Below, piece by piece: positions 44,097 through 52,478 of a stretch of 64,000 nt of DNA. Source of the DNA: Leucobacter ruminantium (GTDB lineage Bacteria > Actinomycetota > Actinomycetes > Actinomycetales > Microbacteriaceae); contig NZ_JAGDYL010000008.1 in NCBI RefSeq assembly GCF_017565705.1, forward strand, positions 62,001-126,000. Direction: 5' to 3'. The position numbers were made by a program, and so were the translations under genes. Position 1 is the stretch's first letter. Each line of letters starts with the position of its first letter. The notes under the pieces were generated by a model, which was given only the letters and a program-made list of their open reading frames with translations, had not been told where the DNA came from and searched no databases.

Positions 44097-44110
44097 TGCT
44101 CACATGAGCA
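44097..44110. promoter_or_regulatory. candidate SorC-family operator, site 1
   Basis: TGCTCACATGAGCA is a 14-bp palindrome 17 bp upstream of the -35 box of the first carbohydrate operon. A decayed partner, TGCTCAGCTGCGAG, lies at 44066-44079. The same palindrome occurs before the operons at 49848 and 56196. Confidence 0.65.
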
Positions 44111-44114
44111 AACA

Positions 44115-44155
44115 CCCCTTCAACTGTTGAGGGGCTCCCGCTGCTTTCCTAATCT
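44115..44155 (+). promoter_or_regulatory. promoter of the deoC operon, overlapping a hairpin
   Basis: TTGAGG (44127-44132), a 17-bp spacer and TAATCT (44150-44155) make a good sigma-70-type promoter. The -35 is the right arm of a hairpin CCCCTTCAAC/GTTGAGGGG (44115-44134, one bulged T) that may also terminate the menD transcript. Confidence 0.6.
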
Positions 44156-44221
44156 GATAGCGGTGCGCGGTGCACCTCGAATGCGATGCGGCATACCAGC
44201 CGAGAGAAGGGGATACACCTG

Positions 44222-45262
44222 ATGGAAGGGAAGATGACCGCTGCGGTTCTCTACGAGCCCGGTGACATCCGAGTCGAAGAGGTGCCGATCCCGGCCATCG
44301 GCTCCAAGGACCTGCTTCTCGAGGTCGCTGCGTGCGGCGTCTGCGGATCCGACATCCCCCGCATGATGTCGAACGGCGCCTACTACTCGCCGATCATCTG
44401 CGGTCACGAGTTCGCAGGCCACGTCGTCGAGATCGGCGACGAGGTCACCGCGTTCAAGGTCGGCGACCTCGTCACGGTGCCTCCGCTGCTGCCATGCCGC
44501 GAGTGCGAGAGCTGCCAGGCGGGCAACTTCAGCCTCTGCGAGGACTACGACTACTTCGGCAGCCGCCGCGAGGGCGCATACGCCCGCTACGTGAACGTGC
44601 CCGAGAACAACGCGCTGCTGATGCCGGAGGGCCTCGACCCCCGCGCCGCTGCGATGATCGACCCCGCGGCCATCGCGCTCCACGCGGTGCTCAAGACCGA
44701 TCTGCGCAAGGGCGACCGCGTCGCGGTGCTCGGCGCTGGCCCCATCGGCCTCTTCGCCATCGAGTGGGCGCTGCTGGGCGGCGCGAGCGAGGTGCTCGCC
44801 CTCGACGTGAGCGAGGAGAAGGCCGCCATGGCGCGCGAGGCCGGAGCGACGCTCACCGCGACGAGCGGAGAGCAGGCGCTCGAGCTCGCGGGTAAGGGCT
44901 TCGACGTGCTGATCGAGACCGCTGGAGCGCCCCCGACCATCGCCCTCGCCCCCAACCTCATGGCGCGTCACGGGCGCGCCGCGTTCATCGGCATCCCCAA
45001 CCACCCGATCGAGCTCGACAAGAAGACCTTCTCCAACTTCCTGCGCCGTGAGGTCTCGCTGCACGGCAGCTGGAACTCGTTCTCGGCGCCCTTCCCCGGC
45101 AGGGAGTGGACCGAGTCGGCCGCGCGCCTTGCGGACGGCAGCCTCGGCTGGGAGTTCATGATCACCCACGAGCTCGGGCTCGACGAACTGCCCGACACGA
45201 TGCGCAAGCTCGCCGACCGCTCCATCTTCTCTTCGAAGGTGCTTTTCATCCCGACCAAGTAG
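44222..45262 (+). CDS. zinc-dependent dehydrogenase, galactitol-1-phosphate/polyol dehydrogenase type
   Basis: A 346-residue medium-chain dehydrogenase. The ATG at 44222 lies 11 nt after GAGAAGGGG. Catalytic zinc ligands are in CGVCGSDIPRM and CGHEFAGHVVEIG; structural zinc is bound by CRECESCQAGNFSLC. The cofactor motif is VLGAGPIGLFAIEWALLGG. The C-terminal LRREVSLHGSWNSFSAPFPG is characteristic of GatD-type enzymes that oxidise sugar alcohols or their phosphates. It opens an operon with a SorC-type regulator and deoC, and is preceded by the shared operator palindrome. Confidence 0.85.
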   Translation: MEGKMTAAVLYEPGDIRVEEVPIPAIGSKDLLLEVAACGVCGSDIPRMMSNGAYYSPIICGHEFAGHVVEIGDEVTAFKVGDLVTVPPLLPCRECESCQAGNFSLCEDYDYFGSRREGAYARYVNVPENNALLMPEGLDPRAAAMIDPAAIALHAVLKTDLRKGDRVAVLGAGPIGLFAIEWALLGGASEVLALDVSEEKAAMAREAGATLTATSGEQALELAGKGFDVLIETAGAPPTIALAPNLMARHGRAAFIGIPNHPIELDKKTFSNFLRREVSLHGSWNSFSAPFPGREWTESAARLADGSLGWEFMITHELGLDELPDTMRKLADRSIFSSKVLFIPTK

Positions 45263-45271
45263 GAAGGCGGC

Positions 45272-46228
45272 ATGACCGAGGACGATGAGCTGCTGGCGAT
45301 CAAGGCCGCAGAGCTCTACTACAAGGAAGACAAGACCCAGGGCGAGATCGGTGCACTTCTGCAGATCACGCGCTGGAAAGTCGGTCGGCTCATCGCCCAT
45401 GCCAAAGAAGCCGGTCATGTGCGCATCGAGATCGTGCACCCGCGCGCGCGGAAGGGCCAACTCGAACGCGAACTGTGCGAACGCTTCGGTCTCAGGGAGG
45501 CCGTCGTGGTGCCCGGTCTCGGCGAGAACGAGTCGACCGAGCTGCGCCGCAGGGTGGCGCAGGCGGCGGCGGAGTACCTCACCAGCATGCGCCCGGTGAC
45601 GAAGGTGCTCGGCATCAGCTGGGGCCGCACCCTGCACGACGTCGCCGAAGAGCTGCGGCAGGACTGGGCCCGCGGGGTGCAGGTCGTGCAGATCAACGGC
45701 GGCGTCAGCCTGAACCGCCGTGCCAGCTCGGCCGCCGACACCGCGGCCAAGATCGCGAGGAAGGCGCACGGATCCGCGGCGATGCTGCCGAGCCCCGCGA
45801 TTCTCGAGCGCGTCGAGACGAAGCGCGCGATCGAGAGCGATCGCACGGTCGCCGGCGTGCTCGACCTGGGCCGCAGCGCCGACACCTACCTCTTCAGCGC
45901 CGGCCCGGTCGACCTCGGTTCGGTGCTCACGGAGAGCGGGTATCTCGCTCAGCAGGATCTGGCCGTGCTGCGCGGCCGCGGGGCCGTCGGCGACGTGCTC
46001 GGCCGCTTCATCGACGCGAACGGCTATCCCGTCGATCCCGAACTCGACGATCGCACGGTCGGGATGCGTCTCGACGAGCTGCGGGGGGCCAAGCGCTCCA
46101 TCGCGGTGATCTCGGGCGAGACCAAGCACGACGTCTGCCGCACCGTGGTGGCGGGCGGACTGTGCACCGTGCTCATCACCGACGAGCTCACGGCCCAGCA
46201 CCTGCTCGACGAGTCGCTCTGCACCTGA
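45272..46228 (+). CDS. SorC/DeoR-type sugar-binding transcriptional regulator
   Basis: A 318-residue regulator. The N-terminal helix-turn-helix (about 8-55) reads AELYYKEDKTQGEIGALLQI, TRWKVGRLIAHAKEAGHVRI. A SorC sugar-binding domain follows (about 60-315): LRRRVAQAAAEYLTSMRPVT, VLGISWGRTLHDVAEELR, QINGGVSLNRRASSAADTA and IAVISGETKHDVCRTVVAGG. SorC proteins bind phosphorylated sugars and act on palindromic operators (family knowledge). It is located inside the first of three operons sharing TGCTCANNTGAGC sites, so it is the natural candidate for their common regulator. RBS AGGAAGG. Confidence 0.92.
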   Translation: MTEDDELLAIKAAELYYKEDKTQGEIGALLQITRWKVGRLIAHAKEAGHVRIEIVHPRARKGQLERELCERFGLREAVVVPGLGENESTELRRRVAQAAAEYLTSMRPVTKVLGISWGRTLHDVAEELRQDWARGVQVVQINGGVSLNRRASSAADTAAKIARKAHGSAAMLPSPAILERVETKRAIESDRTVAGVLDLGRSADTYLFSAGPVDLGSVLTESGYLAQQDLAVLRGRGAVGDVLGRFIDANGYPVDPELDDRTVGMRLDELRGAKRSIAVISGETKHDVCRTVVAGGLCTVLITDELTAQHLLDESLCT

Positions 46229-46260
46229 GTAGTTTTGAAATCCCTCGGAAAGGATCACGC

Positions 46261-47286
46261 ATGACCCAATTGATTGAAGCAGCGGGCGCCGCAGCCCCTG
46301 CGAGCCGGGAAACGGCCGCGGTCGACGTCCTCGGCGGAGCCGCGAGCGAGGTGAACCTCCGGCGCTTCCTCCACGGACTCCCCGGCGTCGACGGAGTGGG
46401 CCTCGAAGCGCGCGCAGCCGGCCTCGGCACCCGCTCCATCAAGACCTCCTCGAAGGCGTGGGCCGTCGACCGCACGATCGGCCTGATGGACCTCACGACG
46501 CTCGAGGGCGCCGACACTCCCGGCCGCGTGCGGTCTCTCGTGGCGAAGGCGCTCATGCCCGACCCCTCGGATCCGACGTGTCCCCGCGTCGCGGCCGTCT
46601 GCGTGTACGGCGACCTCGTCGACGTCGCGATCGACGCGCTCGGCGACGCGCACGTGGGCCGCGGCGGCACGATCGGCGTCGCCGCGGTCGCGACCGCCTT
46701 CCCCGCCGGCCGCGCCTCGCTCGAGGTGAAGCTCGCCGATGTGGGCGACGCGGTCGCGGCCGGCGCCGACGAGATCGACATGGTCATCGACCGGGGCGCG
46801 TTCCTCGCGGGCCGCTACGGCGAGGTCTACGACGAGATCGTCGCGGTGAAGGAGGCGTGCCGTCGGCCCGACGGCGGCTACGCCCACCTGAAGGTGATCC
46901 TCGAGACCGGCGAGCTGAAGACCTACGACAACGTGCGCCGAGCCTCATGGCTCTCGATCCTCGCGGGCGGCGACTTCATCAAGACCTCCACGGGCAAGGT
47001 CTCGCCTGCGGCGACGCTTCCGGTGACGCTGTCGATGCTCGAGGTGGTGCGCGACTGGTACGCGCTCACCGGCGAGCGCATCGGCGTGAAGCCCGCAGGC
47101 GGCATCCGCTCGTCGAAGGACGCGATCAAATACCTCGTCACCGTCGCCGAGACGGTGGGCGAGGAATGGCTCGTGCCCGAGCTCTTCCGCTTCGGCGCGT
47201 CGAGCCTGCTGAACGACGTGCTGCTGCAGCGCCAGAAGCTCGCATCGGGCCGGTACTCCGGCAACGACTACGTGACCATCGACTGA
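46261..47286 (+). CDS. deoC: deoxyribose-phosphate aldolase
   Basis: A 341-residue class I aldolase, longer than the E. coli enzyme by an N-terminal extension (about 1-60) common in actinomycetes. Active-site segments: VAAVCVYGDLVDVA, AADEIDMVIDRGAFLAGRYG, LKVILETGEL (second Lys) and GGDFIKTSTGKVSPAATLPV with the Schiff-base Lys. It cleaves 2-deoxyribose-5-phosphate, or a related deoxy-sugar phosphate, to glyceraldehyde-3-phosphate and an aldehyde that the following dehydrogenases could oxidise. The start follows GGAAAGG. Confidence 0.93.
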   Translation: MTQLIEAAGAAAPASRETAAVDVLGGAASEVNLRRFLHGLPGVDGVGLEARAAGLGTRSIKTSSKAWAVDRTIGLMDLTTLEGADTPGRVRSLVAKALMPDPSDPTCPRVAAVCVYGDLVDVAIDALGDAHVGRGGTIGVAAVATAFPAGRASLEVKLADVGDAVAAGADEIDMVIDRGAFLAGRYGEVYDEIVAVKEACRRPDGGYAHLKVILETGELKTYDNVRRASWLSILAGGDFIKTSTGKVSPAATLPVTLSMLEVVRDWYALTGERIGVKPAGGIRSSKDAIKYLVTVAETVGEEWLVPELFRFGASSLLNDVLLQRQKLASGRYSGNDYVTID

Positions 47287-47305
47287 CCCGGAAACCGGAG
47301 TACAC

Positions 47306-48775
47306 ATGTCATTCCTCGAATACGCCCCGGCTCCCGAGTCGCGCGGCATCCTGAAGCTCCAGGACGAGTACGGCCTCTTCATCGACGGCGAGTTCGTCGA
47401 GGGGCACGGCACGCCCTTCGAGACCATCTCGCCGGCCGACGGGAAGCGGATCGCGATGATGTCGGCGGGCGACGCGAGCGACGTCGACCGTGCGGTCGCC
47501 GCGGCCCGTCGTGCCTACGAGCGCACGTGGTCGAAGCTCTCGGGCGCCGACCGCGGCAAGTACCTCTTCCGCATCGCCCGCCTCGTGCAGGAGCGCTCGC
47601 GAGAGCTCGCCGTCGCCGAGAGCCTCGACAACGGCAAGCCGATCAAGGAGACCCGCGACTTCGACATCCCCACGGTCGCGGCGTGGTTCTTCTACTACGC
47701 GGGCTGGGCCGACAAGCTCGAGTACTCGGGCGTGCGCGATCCGCGCGCACTCGGTGTCGCGGCCCAGGTGATCCCCTGGAACTTCCCGCTCATGATGCTG
47801 GCGTGGAAGATCGCTCCGGCGCTCGCCGCGGGCAACACCGTCGTGCTGAAGCCGGCCTCGACCACTCCGCTCACCGCAATCCTGTTCGCAGACATCCTGC
47901 AGCAGGCCGATCTGCCCCCCGGCGTCGTGAACATCCTCACCGGCCCGGGCAGCATGGGCAATGCGCTCGTCTCGCACGAGGGCGTCGACAAGGTGGCCTT
48001 CACCGGCTCGACCGCCGTCGGCCAGAACATCGCGCGTGCGATCTCGGGCACCCGCAAGAAGCTGACCCTCGAGCTCGGGGGCAAGGGCGCGAACATCGTG
48101 TTCGACGACGCCCCCGTCGACCAGGCCATCGAGGGCGTGGTCAACGGCATCTTCTTCAACCAGGGCCAGGTCTGCTGCGCGGGCTCGCGCCTGCTCGTGC
48201 AGGAGTCGATCCACGACGAGTTCGTCGAGCGGCTCAAGCGCCGCATGTCGACGCTGCGCGTGGGCGATCCCCTCGACAAGAACACCGATGTCGGCGCGAT
48301 CAACTCGGCCGCCCAGCTCGCGACCATCACCGAGCTCGCCGAGGCGGGCACGGCCGAGGGGGCCGAGGCGTGGGCCCCCGATTGCGCGCTGCCCGAGCAG
48401 GGCTTCTTCTACCGGCCGACGATCTTCACGGGCGTTTCCACGAGCCATCGCATCGCCCGCGAGGAGATCTTCGGCCCGGTGCTGAGCATCCTCACCTTCC
48501 GTACCCCGGAGGAGGCGATCGCGAAGGCGAACAACACGCCTTACGGCCTCTCCGCCGGCATCTGGAGCGATAAGGGATCGCGCGTGCTCGCGGTGGCCGA
48601 CCGTCTGCGCGCCGGCGTGGTCTGGACCAACACGTTCAACAAGTTCGACCCGACCTCGCCGTTCGGCGGCTACCGCGAGTCCGGTTACGGCCGCGAGGGC
48701 GGCAGGCCCGGACTCACCTCATACCTCGCCGACGGAGCGAGCGCGCAGAGCCTGACGAAGGGAGCCGACCAGTGA
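47306..48775 (+). CDS. aldehyde dehydrogenase
   Basis: A full-length 489-residue NAD(P)-dependent ALDH. It has QVIPWNFPLMMLAWKIAPAL (cofactor and substrate), FTGSTAVGQNI, the catalytic Glu in LTLELGGKGANIVF, and the nucleophile in FFNQGQVCCAGSRLLVQ. EEIFGPVLSIL and the C-terminal SPFGGYRESGYGREGG are also intact. Next to deoC it probably oxidises acetaldehyde or a similar aldolase product to the acid. The stop overlaps the next gene by 4 nt. Confidence 0.93.
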   Translation: MSFLEYAPAPESRGILKLQDEYGLFIDGEFVEGHGTPFETISPADGKRIAMMSAGDASDVDRAVAAARRAYERTWSKLSGADRGKYLFRIARLVQERSRELAVAESLDNGKPIKETRDFDIPTVAAWFFYYAGWADKLEYSGVRDPRALGVAAQVIPWNFPLMMLAWKIAPALAAGNTVVLKPASTTPLTAILFADILQQADLPPGVVNILTGPGSMGNALVSHEGVDKVAFTGSTAVGQNIARAISGTRKKLTLELGGKGANIVFDDAPVDQAIEGVVNGIFFNQGQVCCAGSRLLVQESIHDEFVERLKRRMSTLRVGDPLDKNTDVGAINSAAQLATITELAEAGTAEGAEAWAPDCALPEQGFFYRPTIFTGVSTSHRIAREEIFGPVLSILTFRTPEEAIAKANNTPYGLSAGIWSDKGSRVLAVADRLRAGVVWTNTFNKFDPTSPFGGYRESGYGREGGRPGLTSYLADGASAQSLTKGADQ

Positions 48776-49632
48776 CGAGGCTCACGATTCCCAAGACCTA
48801 CAAGCTGTTCATCGGCGGGAAGTTCCCGCGCAGTGAGTCGGGGCGCTCCTACCGGGTGCTCTCGAGGAAGGGGGCGTTCGTGGCGAACGCGGCGCAGGGA
48901 TCTCGGAAGGACGCGCGCGACGCGGTCCGGGCCGCGCGCGGGGCGTTCCCCGGCTGGTCGGGCGCGACGGCCTACAACCGGGGGCAGATCCTCTACCGGA
49001 TCGCGGAGATGCTCGAGGGCCGCCGCGCGCAGTTCGCGGAGGAGATCCAGACGCTCGAGGGCGGCTCCGCTCAGGCCGCGCGTCAGCAGGTGGAGCGGGC
49101 GATCGACCTCTGGGTCTGGTACGCCGGTTGGGCCGACAAGTACGCGCAGGTGACCGGCAGCGCCAACCCGGTCGCCGGCCCCTACTTCAACCTCTCGGTT
49201 CCCGAGCCGACGGGCGTGGTGGCGATCGTCGCACCGCAGTCGGGCGGCAGCCTGCTCGGGCTGGTCAGCGTGATCGCCCCGGCGATCGTCTCGGGCAATA
49301 CCGTCGTCGTGATCCCGAGCGAGCAGGCCCCCCTGCCGGCGATCTCGCTGGCCGAGGTGCTCGCGACGAGCGACCTCCCGGGCGGCGTGGTGAACATCCT
49401 GAGCGGCTCTCCCGCGGAGCTGACGCCCTGGCTCGCGGCGCACGCCGACGTGAACGCGATCGACCTCGCCGGGTGCGGTGAGCTCGACTGGCCCGAGCTC
49501 GAGCGCACCGCCTCCGACACCGTGAAGCGCGTGCTGTTCCCCGTGCAGGGCGACAGCGCCGATCCCTCGCTGGAGCGCATCACCTCGCTCGTCGAGGTGA
49601 AGACGGTGTGGCACACGAAGGCCGTGCTCTAG
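48772..49632 (+). CDS. half-length aldehyde dehydrogenase homologue lacking the catalytic domain
   Basis: The GTG at 48772 overlaps the full ALDH stop. The 286-residue product matches the N-terminal cofactor half (YKLFIGGKFPRSESGRSYRV, WADKYAQVTGSANPVAGPYF, GVVAIVAPQSGGSLLGLVSV, LPGGVVNILSGSPAELTPWL). It diverges after about residue 220, ending TLVEVKTVWHTKAV-like. The catalytic Glu and Cys motifs are absent. Such short partners recur beside the catalytic ALDH in deoC operons of actinomycetes (recollection), so this may be a structural or regulatory subunit rather than a decaying gene. A strong terminator follows. Confidence 0.8.
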   Translation: MTRLTIPKTYKLFIGGKFPRSESGRSYRVLSRKGAFVANAAQGSRKDARDAVRAARGAFPGWSGATAYNRGQILYRIAEMLEGRRAQFAEEIQTLEGGSAQAARQQVERAIDLWVWYAGWADKYAQVTGSANPVAGPYFNLSVPEPTGVVAIVAPQSGGSLLGLVSVIAPAIVSGNTVVVIPSEQAPLPAISLAEVLATSDLPGGVVNILSGSPAELTPWLAAHADVNAIDLAGCGELDWPELERTASDTVKRVLFPVQGDSADPSLERITSLVEVKTVWHTKAVL

Positions 49633-49644
49633 CCGAGTGCAGCA

Positions 49645-49688
49645 GAAAGGCCCCGCCTCCGTCGCCCGCGACGGAGGCGGGGCCTTTC
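49645..49688. terminator. strong bidirectional terminator after the deoC operon
   Basis: GAAAGGCCCCGCCTCCGTCG (49645-49664) pairs perfectly over 20 bp with 49669-49688 around the tetraloop CCCG. The AAA/TTT ends make it a good intrinsic terminator for either strand. Confidence 0.88.
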
Positions 49689-49711
49689 CGTGCGCCGAGC
49701 CGATGCGCCCG

Positions 49712-49725
49712 TGCTCAGCTGAGCG
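49712..49725. promoter_or_regulatory. candidate SorC-family operator, site 2
   Basis: TGCTCAGCTGAGCG contains the perfect 12-bp palindrome GCTCAGCTGAGC. It is upstream of the second carbohydrate operon, about 50 bp before a TTGACG -35-like element (49762-49767). Confidence 0.62.
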
Positions 49726-49794
49726 CAAAACCGGGCATTCTGCGCGGAAGTGTGGATCGCGTTGACGGTGCCCGGACGAACTTATTGACTGAAA

Positions 49795-49823
49795 GGGCGG
49801 GCACGCGCATCGTGGCGTGCCGC
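49795..49823 (+). promoter_or_regulatory. leader hairpin upstream of the second carbohydrate operon
   Basis: GGCGGGCACGC and GCGTGCCGCC, with one bulged G, form a stem around GCATCGTG about 25 nt before the ATG at 49848. It could affect leader stability or translation; no riboswitch family is recognised. Confidence 0.35.
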
Positions 49824-49847
49824 CCGAGATCTGACGATGGAGTAGTG

Positions 49848-50891
49848 ATGATTGGACTCGAGTTCCACTCTCCCGATGCGCTGCGCATCGCGGAGCTGGA
49901 GCGTCCCGTCGCGGGCGACGGCGAGATCGTCGTCGACGTGGTCGCCACCGGCATCTGCGGCACCGACCTCAAGATCGCTCGGGGCGAGCACCGCCTCTAC
50001 CCGGCGGGCACGGTCCGCGTTCCCGGCCACGAGCTCGTGGGTCGCATTCGAGAGAATCGCTCCTCGCGCTCCGAACTGCGGGTCGGCGATCTCGTCGCGA
50101 TCGCACCGAACGTGGCGTGCGGCGACTGCCGCTCGTGCCGCCGCGACCACCCCAACCTCTGCGAGCACTACGCCTCGGTCGGCCTCACCTTCGACGGCGG
50201 CCTCGCCGAGTCGGTGCTGCTGCCGCGCCGCGCGGTCGAGCAGGGCAACGCGATCCCTCTCCCCGAAGGGATGGACCCGCTCGACGCCGTGCTCATGGAG
50301 CCCCTCGCCGCCGTGCTCCGCGGCCTGCGCGCCATCGACTTCGGCGAGGGCGACTCGCTCGTCGTGATCGGCGCGGGTCCCATCGGCCTGCTCGCCGTGC
50401 GGCTCGCGCGCCAGCTCGGTGCTTCGAACATCATCGTCTCCCAGACCTCGCCGGCCCGCCGCGAACTCGCTCGCCGCTTCGGCGCCGATCACACGGTCGA
50501 CCCGCGCGCCGAAGACCTCGCCGAGGCGGTGCGGAGGCTTACGGACGGGGTCGGCGCCGACTGCGTGCTCGTCGCGACGCCGATCCCCGAGGTGTTCCGC
50601 ACCTCGCTCGAGCTCGCCGCGGTCGGCGGGCGCATCAACTTCTTCGCCGGCCTGCCGAGCGGCAAGGGCGAGACCCCGCTCGACGCGAACCTCGTGCACT
50701 ATCGCGAACTCGTGGTGACCGGTTCGACGGCGAACACGACCGAGGACTGCGTCGCGGCCCTCGACATCCTCTCCGAGCGCGCCGCGGACTACCGGCCGCT
50801 CATCACGCATACGCTTCCGCTGACCCGTGCGGCCGAGGCGTTCGAGACCGCGGCCGAAGGGTCCGCGCTGAAGGTGGTGGTGACGCCGTGA
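49848..50891 (+). CDS. zinc-dependent alcohol/polyol dehydrogenase
   Basis: A 347-residue medium-chain dehydrogenase from the ATG at 49848. Catalytic zinc site: TGICGTDLKIARGEHRLYP and PGHELVGRI; structural zinc: CGDCRSCRRDHPNLC. The Rossmann motif is VIGAGPIGLLAVRLARQLGA. INFFAGLPSGKGETPLDANL is typical of sugar-alcohol dehydrogenases such as L-threonine/sorbitol-type members. The 3' end overlaps the FGGY kinase by 4 nt, so the oxidised product is probably phosphorylated by that kinase. Confidence 0.87.
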   Translation: MIGLEFHSPDALRIAELERPVAGDGEIVVDVVATGICGTDLKIARGEHRLYPAGTVRVPGHELVGRIRENRSSRSELRVGDLVAIAPNVACGDCRSCRRDHPNLCEHYASVGLTFDGGLAESVLLPRRAVEQGNAIPLPEGMDPLDAVLMEPLAAVLRGLRAIDFGEGDSLVVIGAGPIGLLAVRLARQLGASNIIVSQTSPARRELARRFGADHTVDPRAEDLAEAVRRLTDGVGADCVLVATPIPEVFRTSLELAAVGGRINFFAGLPSGKGETPLDANLVHYRELVVTGSTANTTEDCVAALDILSERAADYRPLITHTLPLTRAAEAFETAAEGSALKVVVTP

Positions 50892-52432
50892 GCGAGCCGG
50901 TATTCGTCGCGTGCGACATGGGAACGACCCTGGTCAAGGCGGCCGTGATCGACCTCTCGGGCCGCGTGCTCGGCTCGGCATCGGTGCCGTCGCGCCTCGA
51001 CCGGCCTTCTCCCGGGGTGATCGAGCAGGACCTGCTCGAGATCGAGCAGCAGGCGCGCACGGCGATCGCCCGCGCCGTCGAGCAGTCGGGTCGCGCCGCC
51101 GACATCGCTGGGGTCTCCTTCTCGAGCCAGATGGCCGGCATCGGTGCCGTCGGCGAGGACTTCCTGCCCACCGCACCCTTCGACTCCTGGCTCGATTCGC
51201 GCTGCAGCCGCGATGTCTACGAGATGGCGCCCTCCGCCGGCCGCATCACGGAGATCGCGGGCTGCCCGCCCTCGTACTCGCACGGCACGAAGATCCGCTG
51301 GATGCAGCGCGAGCGACCCGAGGAGTACGCGCGCACGGTCGCGTTCCAGGTGCCCGGCCCATATGTGGCCGCCCGACTCGCCGGGCTGCCGGCTTCAGAG
51401 GCCTTCATCGACCGCCCGAACCTCTGCTTCTCGAACCTCTCGGACACCGACCGCGGCGTGTGGTCCGAAGAGCTCATCGAGCTCTTCGGCGTCGACGGCT
51501 CCAAGCTGCCGCGCATCGTGGAGTCCACGGAGATCATCGGCACCGTCAGCGACGAGGCCTCCCGCGCGACGGGGATTCCGGAGGGCGTTCCCATCGCGGC
51601 GGGCGGCGGCGATCAGGTGATCGCGGCGCTCGGGGCCGGAGTCGTCGCCCCGGGCCGCGCATCCGACAGCGCGGGCACCGCGAGCCTGTTCTCGATGGGC
51701 CTCGACCGCTGGGGTCCCGACACCGAGCGCATGGCGATGGTCACCGCGACCTCCGTGATCCCCGGCCTCTACCTCTCGTTCTCCTTCGTGAACGGCGGAG
51801 GGCTCGGGCCCGAGTGGGTGCGCGGCACGATCGTCGATCATCGGGGCACGGCGGATCAGGCGTTCGCCGACCTCGAGCACCTGGCGAACCAGGTGCCGGC
51901 CGGCTCCGACGGCCTGATCTGGCTGCCGCACTTCCAGGGCGGCGTGCTGCCGCCGAAGCCGTACCTGCGCAGCGGCTGGGTCGGCCTCACCTCGGGCCAC
52001 AGCCGCGGACACCTCTACCGCTCGGTGCTCGAGGGCATCGCCTACCAGTACGCCGAATGGGCCGACCGCGCCCCCGCGATCACCGGCAAGCAGCTCACCG
52101 AGGTGCGGGCGATGGGCGGCGGCGCGAAGTCCGATCTCTGGGTCTCGATCAAGGCCGACGTGCTCGGCGTGCCGGTCGTGCGCATGCAGAAGTCGGAGTG
52201 CGCGCTGCTCGGGAACGCCCTCGTCGCCGCGGCGGCGACGGGCCACGTCACCGACATCGCCGCGACCATCGACTCCTGGCACGAGCTGGGCGAGCCGGTG
52301 CAGCCCGATCCCTCGCGTCACGCCGTCTACCGCCGCTACGTCGAGGTGTTCGACGAACTCGCGAAGCAGGTCGACCCCACCTTCCGCCGACTGCAGGAGA
52401 TCTCGGAGGAGATCTCGGGCGCGGCCCACTAG
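50888..52432 (+). CDS. FGGY-family carbohydrate kinase
   Basis: The GTG at 50888 gives 514 residues. N-terminal phosphate-binding DMGTTLVKAAVIDLSG, substrate region FSSQMAGIGAVGEDF and SWLDSRCSRDV, the DSAGTASLFSMG adenosine region, and C-terminal VRAMGGGAKSDLWVSIKADV with the GGG-x-x-S ATP motif. It phosphorylates a ketose or polyol; xylulose, erythrulose or gluconate-like substrates are possible and cannot be separated by eye. It sits between a dehydrogenase and an RbsBAC-type importer. Confidence 0.88.
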   Translation: MSEPVFVACDMGTTLVKAAVIDLSGRVLGSASVPSRLDRPSPGVIEQDLLEIEQQARTAIARAVEQSGRAADIAGVSFSSQMAGIGAVGEDFLPTAPFDSWLDSRCSRDVYEMAPSAGRITEIAGCPPSYSHGTKIRWMQRERPEEYARTVAFQVPGPYVAARLAGLPASEAFIDRPNLCFSNLSDTDRGVWSEELIELFGVDGSKLPRIVESTEIIGTVSDEASRATGIPEGVPIAAGGGDQVIAALGAGVVAPGRASDSAGTASLFSMGLDRWGPDTERMAMVTATSVIPGLYLSFSFVNGGGLGPEWVRGTIVDHRGTADQAFADLEHLANQVPAGSDGLIWLPHFQGGVLPPKPYLRSGWVGLTSGHSRGHLYRSVLEGIAYQYAEWADRAPAITGKQLTEVRAMGGGAKSDLWVSIKADVLGVPVVRMQKSECALLGNALVAAAATGHVTDIAATIDSWHELGEPVQPDPSRHAVYRRYVEVFDELAKQVDPTFRRLQEISEEISGAAH

Positions 52433-52478
52433 CTCCTCAGTCCCATCACATCACACCCAACAAGGAAAGAAACCAATC

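Noticed and set aside
48772-49632. Half-length ALDH as a pseudogene
   Set aside because: Intact frame, normal codon use, coupled start and a proper terminator after its stop argue for a functional short protein.
49795-49823. Riboswitch in the leader of the second carbohydrate operon
   Set aside because: A single bulged hairpin is seen; no known aptamer core or expression platform can be recognised.
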